Part shown: positions 1 to 13,200 of the stretch, one piece after another | Layout of the letters: each line of letters opens with the position of its first letter | How positions within the stretch are numbered: the stretch's first letter is position 1 | NCBI GenBank assembly: GCA_964017155.1 | Contig: OZ024863.1 | Span: forward strand, 46,180,364-46,244,363 | Length of the DNA stretch: 64,000 bases | Reading direction: 5' to 3' | DNA from: Oasisia sp. SBJ-2009 | Lineage: Eukaryota > Annelida > Polychaeta > Sabellida > Siboglinidae | Translations under genes and position numbers: made by a program | Notes under the pieces: generated by a model | The model's database searches: none | The model's input: only the letters and a program-made list of their open reading frames with translations | Told to the model about the DNA's origin: nothing

Positions 1-1995
1 GTGAACGCATGAATGATTTGCCACACGTTTTACACACAAAAGGTTTGTCACTTGTATGCATTCTTTTGTGTGCTGCAAGAGGACCTAAATGCAAGAATGG
101 CTTTCCACACGTGTTACAAACGAAAGGTTTCACATCTGGCTGTGGACATTCATGTACTGTAAGAGTACCTGAAAGTAAGAATGAATTTTCACACGATGTA
201 CAAGTAAACTGATTTACACCTGTGTTCTCACCAGATGGCACAAATGACTTTCCGCAAGTTGTACAAGTGAAAGGCTTCGCATGTGCATGTGTTCTTTCAT
301 GTCTCGTAAGATGACCTGCACGCATAAATGACTTTCCACACACCGCACAAGAGAATGGTTTTACATCGCCATGTCTCATTTTGTGTTTGGAAAGATAACT
401 TGAACACACAAAAGACTTTCCACATGTTGTACAAGCGAATGGTCTCGCACTAGTGTGAATTTTTGTATGTGCTGCAAGATTATCTGAACGAAAGAAGGAC
501 TTTCCACAAGTTGTACACATGAAAGGTTTCACAGCAGTGTGTATTTTATTGTGCGATGTAAGATGGTCTAAACATGCAAATGACTTTCCACAGGTTGTAC
601 AAGTGAATGGCTTCTCACTTGTGTGCATTCGTTTTTCATGGGTTGCAAGGTTACTCGATTGCCTAAAAGTCTTTCCACATGTAGCACAAATAAAAGGTTT
701 CACACCCGAATGTAGTCTGTTATGCGTTGTTAGAGTGTGAAAACGAGTGAATGATTTTCCGCAAGTCGTACAAGTGAACGGTCTCTCGTCTGTGTGAGTT
801 CTTTCGTGTACTTTCAGGTTACATGAATGCCGGAAAGACTTGCCACACGTTGCACAAACGAAAGGTTTTACACCGGTGTGTATTCTTTCATGTACTGTAA
901 GGTCACGTGGCCTCACGAATGACTTTCCACACACTGCACAACTTAAAAGTTTTACACCTGTATGGACTCTTTCATGTACTGTTAGATCACGTGGCCACAC
1001 AAATGACTTTCCACACGTTGAGCATATGAAAGGTTTCACATCACCGTGCATTTGTTCATGTACTCTAAGATCACGTGGCCACACAAATGACTTTCCACAT
1101 GTTGCACAGATGAATGGTTTCTCACCTGTGTGCGTTCTTTCATGAGCTTTAAGATGACCTGAACGCATGAATGACTTACCACACGTTGTACAAATGAAAG
1201 GTCTCTCATGTGTGTGGATTCTTACATGTGTAGCAAGTCTAGATGAGCGTGTGAATAACTTTCCACAAGTTGTACAACTGAAAGATTTTTTGCTTTTATG
1301 TATTCGCTTGTGTACTGTAAGATTACCAGGATGTTTGAATGACTTTCCACACACATCACAAATGAATGGCCTTTCAGTGTGAGACCTTTCATGAACTTCA
1401 CCTTGCTTAGTTTGAGTGTGTGCCATTTCATGTGTCTGGTAAGTGTTCTCGCTGCAGTTTGTACCTGCAGAAATCTCTGAGACACTGTGAGTATGTCCTT
1501 GCGTGACCTCTTTTAGTATGCCAGCCTCACATACAACCCATTGTCTCGTCTCTTCACTGCCTCTGCCATATTCATCAGGGTCTATCTTCTCTTCTTTTAC
1601 TTTCACTAGTTCTACAATTTCCCTCTGTGATGGCAACAGATCTACATTTTGGAACAGAAGAAACTGTTCTTGTTTGTTGAATTCTAGTTGTTTTTCTTTA
1701 CACTTCATGCCATCCAAACCCCCGGTGTTATGTACATCAACACAGTGTTCTTGTTTGTTGTACATGCTGTCTTCTTTCATGGAAGCTGGTTGCTCATCTT
1801 CAACTTTTATGCATGTTAACATAGTGTAGTCAACAGAACAATTTTTAAACGTTGTGGAATTTGTTGAAATAATTTCTTCTTTGATGTGTGGGTCGGTGCA
1901 CTGAACGTCTTTTTGTGTTCCATCTGAGACTTGTGAATGGATCTCCGTACTGACGTCATCTTTATCTTCGTTGTCCATTTAAAAGCGTTGTGTAT
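1..1995 (-). CDS. C2H2 zinc-finger protein, large coding exon, 3' end cut by window edge
   Basis: From the ATG at 1978 the minus-strand frame stays open for 659 codons to the left edge. The first 200 or so residues are acidic and lack fingers, and I see no KRAB, BTB or SCAN motif. Then come about 16 finger units of 28 residues with the CxxCGKSF core and H-x3-H helix ends, plus a partial one at the edge. Only one linker is the canonical HTGEKP; most read HTGVKP or HTSEKP. Two units near 190-270 are degenerate: one has lost both histidines by a deletion of about seven residues, and its neighbour has Gln for the last His and CEN for CGK. A polypyrimidine/AG acceptor ends at 1996, so the exon probably starts at 1995, 17 nt before the ATG, with non-coding exon(s) upstream. 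Such proteins usually bind DNA in the nucleus. The specific orthologue is not recognisable; lineage-specific expansion is likely. Confidence 0.93.
880..1132 (-). repeat. Recently duplicated zinc-finger units with WPRDL/RPRDL helix
   Basis: Three consecutive fingers share the recognition-helix segment WPRDL or RPRDL and have nearly identical nucleotide sequence, about 84 nt per unit. The rest of the array is much more diverged. This indicates recent internal tandem duplication, a usual way for polyzinc-finger genes to change DNA specificity. Confidence 0.8.
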
Positions 1996-4241
1996 CTAAA
2001 AATAGAATACATACCACATGATGTATATTATATAAGCTGGTGTGATATGATACTGGACAATTTTTCATGTGAAACAAAATAGTTATAGCAATAACAAAAG
2101 GTAAATTCTTATATAGTGCAGCTATCTATGCAGTCAGAGCACTTTACACTATACTTCCCTGGCAGACCTGTTCAATCAACCACCATCTCAACTTCTCTGG
2201 GAAGCATCCAGCCATTCTACAATTAATGCACGAAGGTTGCTCGTACACATATCCACCACAGTTAGGTACTCATTCATACATCCGAGTGAACTGGAGCAAT
2301 GTAGAGTGAAAAACTTGCCCAAGGTTTTAACACCGCAGCACAGGATTCTAACCCAGGTTTTCTTAGCCAAGAGTCCAAAGCTGGGATACCCCTAAGCCCT
2401 ACCCCTGGCCTGAGCCATAGTGCTCTATATTACAATAGATCTTGTTTAATTTGTCATTCCAATTTTATAATGATACAATTCAAACGGATTTAGACAAACA
2501 AATGTATTTAAAAATCGTTAATAAATCATCTAAATCTGCTGCATCAGTTGTCTAACTTCTTACATCTATGATTTCACTCACTTCAGTCACATTCAGTCTC
2601 ATGCAGTGCTGTTATAAGCCTGTTAGTGTTAGTGTTACTGTCACTGACTGAATGAGTCACGAGTGTACGGAGACAGCGAGTCGAGTGCGAAAATATATCG
2701 TGTGCGTTGCTTTCACACTTGACGCATGCATACAGATAACCATATATACATTTGACCGTATTGCCCAACAGTACAACTAAAACGTTACCGCGTACCAACT
2801 AGGTAGAAATGTCGCTGTATAAATAGTATCATAGATGTACAACGTCGAATAACCCAGAAATTTGTTTTCCAGCAGAAATTCTACACCCACAATCACGCCA
2901 TCTGTCGAAAATCCTTGTCACTAATATTAGGCCCTAATATTAACAAATTAAACCACCAGATGGCTGTAGTGGTCCACTCTCACTGTTCTTCCTTTTAGTT
3001 TTGACACAAAAGACAAAATTAAGAACTGAGCCCATTGCTAAAACAACTACACGTTCGTTTAAATTTTCTGTGATAAAATGTGAAATACGAAGCATGTTTA
3101 ATCGCTCTTATGAATTGTAACAGAGATAGTAGAGCTCTCTTTGCAATGCGCTAGTGTTGCCACCTAGTGTACATATTAGATTCTAAAACGTCTAAAAAAT
3201 AATTGGTTACGTAAATATTCTTTTAAAATGTTAAATTAATAGGACAGGTCGTATATTTTACTGAAAAACATTTCAGACTAATGGTATATTTATAGGAATA
3301 GCAAATAATCTTTCAAAACTTGTGCCAAGGATGACAAATATAATGAAGGACAGGGTATCATGAAATATGAATAACTAGTATAATAATGTAAGATAACTAA
3401 TTATTTTTTAATAGCAAATTCACTTAGCTAATGTGTTGGTTAAATATATAGAGTTTGACCAAAAAGTAAAATGAAAGGAAATATACGTCAATCACCACAA
3501 TCACTTTATTGACAACAAGAACAGACACGTTGCCTAGCTGTCAGGTAATTTGCTGTTGTTGAGTAGAAACCATGTCGCATCCTTAATCCGGAGGTACTGC
3601 TTGGATACCGAGCCAAGCGAGGCGTCTTGGTCGTTTGTTTACAGGTTGGGAAGGCCACCTTTTAATGTAATTTTGTTTTTAAGGAGTTCGTCAAATAACG
3701 TTAGTAATTATGCAATGTACGGCTGTACTTGTTGATTCTAAAAATCGACATCTTAGAACTTAATCGAAGTTTCTCGCGGGACCTAGTAGGACACATGCTA
3801 CTTATTAAGGATCCAGGTAGGTTTTTTCTTTCGTTCCCTCCTATAATCACGGACTTTATTATAATAATTATATAAAATAAACACGAGCTAAAACAACATG
3901 TATTTAAAGGTAACACTTCCATGTACCACAGTTATATCAGTAATAAACTATATTGAGTCAAGATCAATGTATAATTTAAATGCAAATAATTAACTTTTTA
4001 CATGGTAAAGCAAATGTGTTTGATCAGATTTTATTTGGGTCATGTATCATGATACACGTCCTATAAATAAAATGTACACACACACGCACACACGCACAAA
4101 CAAACACACAAACACACACACATACACACATTAGTGATATGTAATTATATATTCATTATTAAAAATAGTAACTTAATTAGTAATTATAATTATATAATAA
4201 TATTTATCATTAATATTATATAATTTATTGTTTCATTGCAG
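1996..4241. other. Divergent intergenic region between zinc-finger gene and CCDC17
   Basis: This interval holds the upstream regions of two divergent genes. 2100-2410 is a reverse-oriented SINE fragment (listed separately). A CTCF-like 14-mer is at 2953-2966. 4078-4130 is CA-rich. The remainder is AT-rich, and I see no convincing exon. Promoters and non-coding first exons of both genes may lie here but cannot be placed by eye. Confidence 0.5.
2110..2410 (-). mobile_element. SINE-1 family fragment
   Basis: In reverse orientation this matches the SINE copies at 45.1-45.4 kb and 59.5-59.8 kb. Shared blocks are the GAATGAGTACC motif, the tail segment TGGATATTTGTAC and the CCCAGAGAAGTTGAGATGG block. 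The tRNA-like head is only partly preserved (GGGTTAGAATCC B-box remnant near 2350). Confidence 0.7.
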
Positions 4242-7200
4242 CACATCCTGGTTTGTGGAAGTTGTGAGATAGCCAGCATGGCGTCGGGTGTTAACGTGAC
4301 TTGTCCCGACTGCAAACTTCGCTTCCCGTCTATGAAACTATATCTGAAGCACAGGGAAAAGTTCTGTGTTAAACATGACACAAATGAAGTCAAATCACAG
4401 AGATCTCACATAAAAAGAGTATGTGAAAAAGTGCAATGATTATTTATATATACTTTACTGCTGTTGTATCATGTCGCAACAAACCTCTAAGAATAAGGTT
4501 AAATACTTATTTAAATTATTGTTCAAAAACACCATGTTTGTAAGTAGAAATACCAAAAAAGAAAATTTAAAACACAATTTTAATTGTTTCTTTAATTAAC
4601 TAAATAAATTTGTCATTAATTCATGGACATAACCAATTTCCCACTGAATTCACAACTCAGTTACTTTGTATGTTTTCATAATTCTTGCTCACTCAGATCC
4701 TTGGTAAAATACGTTTGTTCTTTTCTTCTTCTTCAGATGTTGGATGAACTGGCAGATAGAAAGGCACAGAGAAACACACCATGGCACTCAATAGTTCAAG
4801 GACGCCAAAGCACTGATCATTATCAACCAGTCTGTATCAGCATATTATTTTTGATATGATTGATGGTCACGATTTTTTGTTTGGCTATATTATTATAATG
4901 CTTTTTAGTGGATCCTCCAGCCAACAGCCAATTAATTTGGGGGTCAATATGTTTCTCATTAACAACTGCCATATAGTATTTGATATATAAGTACCAATTT
5001 AATGTTTTCATTTTGAATTAACTTATCCGTTAGTCAACTCACTTAATGAATAAATTGATCAGCATCATATCAAATCAATAATAATTCTTATTTTGACAGA
5101 CTTCTGCATCTTCTATTATCTATAAATGATAAATAAGTGTTGTTATATAGCTTACTTTTGCTAACCACCATTTCATTAGGATATGTAAATCTTTTTATGT
5201 GTTGCATGTTTTCTCACAGTATAATATGCTTAGTTGGTTTATTTTCGTTTTCCAATAATTAATTATGATAGAGCTACTTATGTTTTATACTAATTCTCAG
5301 TTTTCTAAAGATGTAACTCTACTGGTTTCTTCACAAGTAAATTTAACTTTATACTTTATTTGAACCTTCCTGAATCTGTATTTGCTTTATGTGCATTAGT
5401 GGCATAGTTTCTTATTGCAGACTACAAATAGATCTACTAATGATGAGCTAGATCGGAGGTCATTTGCTAGCTCTGCGAGCCTCAGCATACAGCTGCCATC
5501 AGACACTGTGAGTGTCACACAGAAATGTGTGCCCTGCTACATTCCTGAGTGGATAAACCATTATAAATATTATATGATATTAATGTATGATGTTTGATGA
5601 ACTGGCAGATAGAAAGTCATGGTTTGGTAAATATCAAAATATTTAACCCAACTTATATTGTTATTGTATTAATTAAACATTTTACTTATTTTATGATAGG
5701 ATGAGTCAGACAGTGATGACAACAGTCCACGACGCACTCCGGTAGAAAACGTGGAAAAGCAACATCAAGAGAAATTGAGACAGCTGAAATCGGAGAGGCG
5801 GAAGTTAGCGCAGAAAAAAGCAGGTATATAAATAATACGTTAATGACGTATCGTCAATAGAGCCAGAATATCCAAGTGCATATTTCCTTAGCTATGGTTC
5901 CAGTGATATAGCATTAGGGTGCTTCTCTTTTAACAGATAATATATGTTGTACCAGTTAGATAACATATTAATTACCAATCATGTAAGTGGTGTTTTGGAG
6001 GGTGTACGTAAATTTAATCGATCAGTTGATTGGTCGGTCCATTAGTCAAGTAATTTATAAACACAGTATGAGGAACAAAACAAGTAAATAATTACAGTGT
6101 ACTTTATAAATTATCAGCTAATGTTGATTACAAGACATGACATTTTTCAGTTGCTTATGTAAATATGCAGGATTTGATTGTGATTGGATAGGCAATAAAG
6201 CAATAATGTTATCATGCATGTTATGCACAGGGTTTGGTTTTATAATGTTTATTCCAGTAATCATTATGCATTATGCAATGAAGTGGGAATAATTAACTGT
6301 AATGCCATCTTAAATAATCAAGTTATCTAGCCAACTAAGGTTACCAGTAATTTGTTTTGTGTTATTTCAGAAATTCAGAAGAAGCTTGACCAAATGGAAC
6401 CTAACCCATTGGCAAGGTAGTAGTTGTTTTAACATCGTTGTGTAGACAACTCAGTTAGTGCATGAACTGGCTGACACATGAAAATATTGATCCAGCAATA
6501 TAATTTGTTCACATGCTTTGGATAAGGTAAACTTATTTATTGATTAAGATTATTGTTAAGTGCAACTATTTATGCAGTGCAACTATAATATAGTTGCACT
6601 GCATATTATGTGTATAAGCACGCATGCAAGCACATGGGGATATCCTGTCTGTTTGGTACATGTTGTATTGTTTGTGTACATGTATGTAACCATAAATTTG
6701 TACGTATTTATGCGCATATGCTACAATTGTATCATGCAAACTGTATGAAATTGAGATAATACTAAATTAGCAAAGAAAATTTGAGGAACATTTCATAATA
6801 AGTATTGTTGACATTACTATATATGTTAAATGTAAACCAACATTCAGATTAAATAAACACCACCTGATTGTTAGTTTAGTACGTAATATGAAATGTTGTG
6901 CCAGATAAGTTTTTGTTCGAGTGTGTGTTATGTGTATTTCTGTCCAGTGTGCTGGGAAGTGAACGGGTGCGGATGACTGGACGCGATCCAAAGGCGAAAA
7001 TGTCACCAGTCACAATGTTGGCCAATCAAAGGGTTTCTCAAAGGGGATTGCCTGAAGTCCGAGATCAACTAGCCAGAGGTCAGTTTCTTAATAAGACCAC
7101 GTTACATCTACATTTGGCTATAGCCACATTATTTACAGAATAAGTTTTAACCTAAAAATTCGATCATGGAATGTATAAATCTGGGTGAGAACAAAACTTA

Positions 7201-10200
7201 ATTAAATATGGTCATCATGTTTTGAATACTCGCTTTTGAACATTGCAAAGCAGTTGTAATATGATCCAAAAAGAGTAATGCTATGATACACACATCTGTT
7301 TACTTTCTCAAACTTTGCACACTTCCCTGTAGCAATATTACCTAATTCAAGTTGGATTTAAAAAAATCATTGTGTTACATTAAGATATGTTCAGTACAGT
7401 GTTGCAGACATTTGCAATACTTTTAGAAAGTACTGCAAGTAGTTTAATTCAGTATCATAGACACTGTACAACCATTTCTGTTGTTAATGTTGGTGCAATT
7501 TTGACCTTGTGTTTATATATACAAGGAATCCATTTAATGACATCTTGATACATTTTAACCCAGATCTGCTCAACCAAGAAAGATACCGCTGGCAGCAGCA
7601 ACAGCAGCAGCAACAACAGCAACAACAGCAGCAACAACAGCAACAGCTGCAACAGCAACATCAGCAACAACAACAGCAGCAGCAACAACAGCTTGCAACT
7701 ATGCAACACCAGCTGGAAATGTTAAAGCAGCAGGCAGAATTAGACCGACTAATGAACCGAATGAAACTGGAAGTGAACGAAGTCAGACAAACTACAGTTG
7801 CTAGGCAACAACCTGCCGAGGTACAGCCCCTTTTCTTTTAATATCTTTGGCCCCCAAACCCACCAATATCTGTATCATAGTGAATGGATCATGGTTGGAG
7901 ATTTGTTTATGACATAATAAAAAAATGCACCAAACCTTGATAAAACACCAACAATGTATATTACAATGAAACCTCCCTGTTAATTAAGACCTCCCCAGGG
8001 CTGGGCTAAAGGTACTTGACTGTTGTGATGACTGTATTAGTAGACAAATTTCCGTAGTTTTCAAATTAATTTGTGACTATCCTAGAGTGCCCTTAATTGT
8101 GAGATTGCTGTTAATTACTTATGTGACCACATCAAGGTTTGACTGTATTCCAGAAATCCGAGTTGGTTGCAATATAGATGGATATATAAAGGACAAACAA
8201 AGTTAACTTTTACGTGGCATACACCTAATAGAGTTAATATAAAGTAACAATTTCCACATATACTCAATTTTTTAACGCCAGTGGTTTACCAGAAAAATAT
8301 TGTTTAACACCCAGCCATCCAAATTCTATGCGCTACCCCATCTTAGACGAAGAATGACGTCACGACGGTGATCGAGGCGCTCTCCACGTAGATTCCCTGC
8401 ATAGGGTTTGGCTGTTGTCATGAAATGGCTGCAACTCGGCAACGCGCGTAACATGCTGATGACGGTAAATATAAAGTTATCTATTATTGTTATCGCTGAA
8501 ATCATCCCATCAACTGATGATACATGACTACATGTCTACTTCAAAGCATTTCTCCTAAAAATGGACCGAGCAAAGTGAACTGTACTTGGACTGGAGGGAT
8601 TCCAAACAGTACGCCCGCAAATGTGAATCAATTTCTTCAATACTACCGGTTGTTTCAACTATTATTGCAACCGTATGCCGAACAGTAAGGCATAATTACT
8701 AAAGTTTACCATAGATTTAACCACAGATTTAGATACACGTCTATAAGCAGCTGCTAGATGTCACGCCAACTGAACGAACTGTCGAAGACTCGAAGTTGTT
8801 GACCCTTAACAACGTCGCAGGTTAAGGGTCAGACATAGAATGCCGCGCGCTGAATGGCCAAGTCAATTTAACCCTTCACTTAATGGCGGCTTCTAGACCA
8901 TCGTGGATTTCGTTAGAATTTTAGACTTTAAAGTCACATTCTGAGTAAACCGCTGACGTTAAAAAATTGAGTATATGTGGAAATTGTTACTTTATATTAA
9001 CTCTATTAGGTGTATGCCACGAAACAGTTAACTTTTTTTTGCCTTTAAAGAATGATGTTATCTACCCTGGTTAGTTTCGAATAAAAATATTCTGTACAGA
9101 TAACATGTGAAGTTAAATTTTTATATTTAAAAAAATAGGCAGCATGTTACTACTTTTTCATTATTATTCAATTAGTTAATATAATATTCTTAAGAATATG
9201 AAAAATATGTTGAATGTATGAAATTGTGTTTAGCAAACCTGAAAAACAATTTTGAAATGGTAAACAATACATCCAATTCAGAAACAAACTACTGACAGCA
9301 TAGCCAAGGCATTAACCACGATGCACTTTAGTATTCAATAATTTTCATTTTCCTGACATTCAATACAGGTGCAATAAATTAGTATGTTAGGTGATTCCGA
9401 TTAGAGGAAAAACTACTACGTTGACTAATTCCAAACAGAGGAACAATTAAGCAGTCTGCCTTTATGACAACAATGAATGCACCAGTGATGAAGTTCCATT
9501 TGTGTGTTTGTACAGGCTGACTACACAGATGTCATAGAGGACGTGCCAGTGTTACTTCAGACCAGGATCATGCCGTCCCCATCTCACTCGGCAGACTCAA
9601 AGTCGGACATAGTCTATGACCCCAGGTACAGCATTGTGGCTGCATGATGTCTTGTTTTGTCGTGAAACCCGGGATGAGGCTGGCATTGATACGGGTCTTC
9701 AGTGTGTTATATGTCCATCACTGAGCCCATGTATTTCGCAGTGTTCCCCACCGGAAATTTCCACTCCCATATTTAACAAGATTTAACAAGATTGCCACCT
9801 AGAGAATCAACTCTAGATGGCAGGTGGACAAGGAAGCCGTTTGGCTTATCGAGAGTCCAACCTATCTATCTAAGTATACCCCGCCCGTCTTAGGTATATG
9901 TCAATTTTATTTTTAAATATATTAACACTACTAGCACTTACACAATCAGCTGATAATCTGTTCCATTCGTTTACTATTCTTTGAGAAAATGAAAATTTTC
10001 TAATATCTAGTCTACACTGCTTCTTTGCTAATGTAACTCCATGTCCTCTAGTCCTTCTCTCTTCCTTGACCGTGAAAAAAATATTTCTGTCAATATTTTC
10101 ATACCCATTCAATATTTTAAAAACCTCAATCTGATCTCCTCTCAATCTTCTGGTTTCTAGTGTTGTTAGACCACATTCTTTTAGACGCATTTCATAACTA

Positions 10201-13200
10201 ATATGGCATCTTATACTCTCATTTCCCACTCCTCTCTGTAACAAACCCTCAACATATGCCTCCCCACTTATGGAATTTGGCGTGCCCCTAGGCCTTTTTG
10301 AATGTCTTCAAATATCAGTGGAGCCAAGAGAGTGGAGAAGGTGAAGGTATTGGTGGCATGGCAGCGAACAAATGTTCCAAAACATGCCATCCCCCATTTT
10401 CAAATGGCATAATCAAACAGATATCATGGCAGTGGAGTCACTCTGAAACTCTGGCTCAGACTGGTTATTGTAACAAACATCTGGAATGTGTAGAAACACA
10501 TTCTTATCATGAGTGAATTCTCACTACAATGTCGGTTGAAGTACAGCAAAAACAACTTTTAAAGTCCCCATTCTCATCCTGCCCTTATGAACATAAGGAA
10601 CGTTTGTTTAAGGAACAGTTTAGCCAAATCTCAATGTGTTTATGTTTCTAGTGCTGGCTTTGTGCTCTTCTGCGACTTTGTCCTGGGACTCGATATGAGC
10701 ATGCAGGTGCTGCGCCTAGTGACAGCGCTGTACAAAGTCAAGACGGTGATTCGTGAACCCGTCATCTTGCCTAAGATCAGTTGTGACTCGTTGACCAGTA
10801 CCTTCCATGGAGACCTGGGAAAATCTGTTGTCATTGGCGCCTTGCAGTCGCATGCAGAGTAGGTTCTTTGTAGTACACCAATGCATGGTGTTATTTACTA
10901 ACTTATATAGTTTGCTTTATAACTGATTAGTTATAAGAAACTTATCATTTGTAATTTGTCATGCTTCTATAATCACAGCTGTTTAATGTTGATCTATGTT
11001 TCATTTCTAACCAAAACAAAACAACCAAAAACTAACATTTCGGGAACATTAGAGATTTAACTGTAACCAAATCAAACGGTTCTAATCAAATGCAAACATT
11101 AATGTAACATTTGCATGCTATCTGGGTTCTAGATTGTGTTTTTGTATCTAGCAGGATGCATATTACCTTGTTGGATGATTGGCCAAGAAGCATTTACGCC
11201 CTATGTCATGATTTAATTGACATATATCTCAATTAATACACTTTAACTTTAGATGCCCGGCTGACAAGAACTTGTGTGTCCTGGTGGAGTTACAAGTCGC
11301 AAGCGCCGCCAATACATCTCACCAGAGGGCAGTCCGACTCACAACACAGGCATGGTGCAAGTTTCCGCTGTTTGACGACCAGTCGAAGTTGAACTCTGGT
11401 CGATGGCGGGTAAAATTTCGGACACTACCAATACAGCACGACATCCCATTCAAAAGCATCAGCGGTATTCCACAGGTAGGCCATTCTGTAATGCTTTGGT
11501 GATTGTGTTCGTAATTAGGTAAGAAAATAAGTAATCTAGTTTCATCATTGTCTGCCAGAGAGAGCTATACAGAAATGACACTGATAGCAGCATTACATAA
11601 TATCAATAATCTTACATTGTAAAATAAAAGGAACCATGTATATCATATCAGTTTTGGTTAGTGGTGTTTTATAATTCATTACTGCACTATGCATTTTCAG
11701 TGGAATATGTTTTAATGTGACACTTTATATTAATCTTATTTTAGTGTAAGTAAAAATATATATATACTACAGCAAAAGGTAAATGTAAAAAATATATAAA
11801 TTAAACAAATCTAATTACGTATACCTGAATTTCTACATTTCTACATCTATTTTGGGATTATTGAACTTAAACGTAAACATGGAAAAATATACTTTTGTTT
11901 CATATAGACAACCCTGGCATTTGTCTAAACAAGGTAGTTAATTGTTAGTTTGAATAACAGCCTTGCCTATATCCACCATAGCTTCCTGGCTTATCAATCA
12001 ACCTGTTGAAAACTGGAATTGTCTATTGATCAATTGTAAGTTCTGAGCCTGGTTTCCAAGGATTTATGTGTGATAGAAGTTATCTTATTGTTATGACTTG
12101 TGTCTTTTCAATCCAGTTTGGAGCTATGGAGCTGTTCTTCCGCCTGGCGCATTCCAGTGAGAGCAATGCACAGTCATTGGTTCCTTTGCTGGCAGTTGAC
12201 ATGCACCGATATTCATACGTCTCCCAGGTACGCGATTCATTCTTCCATCTCTCTATAAAGAGGTAGTCCATTCTTCTAATTACCCAGCGTAGACATTTGT
12301 AACAGAAAGTCTGCTACATTGGCTTTTTTTAACATGGGAAAACTGGACATTATTGAACAACAAAGAGTATTTGAATTAGCTGAGCCCGCCTAAAACATAT
12401 CACCAATAAAGCTTGTTTTGAAACTAGATGTTTTATTTTCAGTCTTAACAAGTGGAAGGTAACTTTTATATCTTGAATATTGTTATGGGAACACTAAACA
12501 TAACTTACATCTTTATTATAATCTGAAGAGTGGTCTGTATTAATAAATGCATGCCATGGTACTTTCACTTTCTGTTTCAGCTGCAGATGCCAGTTGTATC
12601 AGAATTGCTACCACCCCCCTCTGCCACCCCACCTGGCAGTCAGGCCAGCCAGTAAGTATGGGCAAGTGTGTTTGTACAGGTGTGTACATGCATGTACTTG
12701 CAAGATCACACGAGCATTTTCAGATGAAGTGGTTGAAAATAATGATATTTCCTTACCATTTCAGAGATGTTTCATTAATTAATATAACTGGCTATTACTC
12801 AAAATTAAACTTACAGTAGGAAAAATATTGGAAAACTCATTCATGCAAAGATTCAAAATTAAACATACTGTAGGGAAAATATTAGTAAAAGCATTCATGC
12901 AAATATGATTGCTTGGCTTGTTGTAGAAATCTGGTAAAATATCTCACACAACAATTTTGTTTTTTGTTTTAGACATGAGGAGGAGGAGGAGAGAGAGGAG
13001 GAAGTATTTGGCTTCCAGGTAGATCGAGTAAAGAACGCTGAGCAAGGCAGAGTCAGAGTGAAGTTAGTTGCCTACCACTTGTCGACAGGCCAGGTATGGT
13101 GACATTTTACAAATATATTATTCGTTGGTTTTATGTACTACTTCCAGAAATCCACTGTGTAGGGAGAGGTGTGGTTTTAAATTACATAGAATAATGACTA

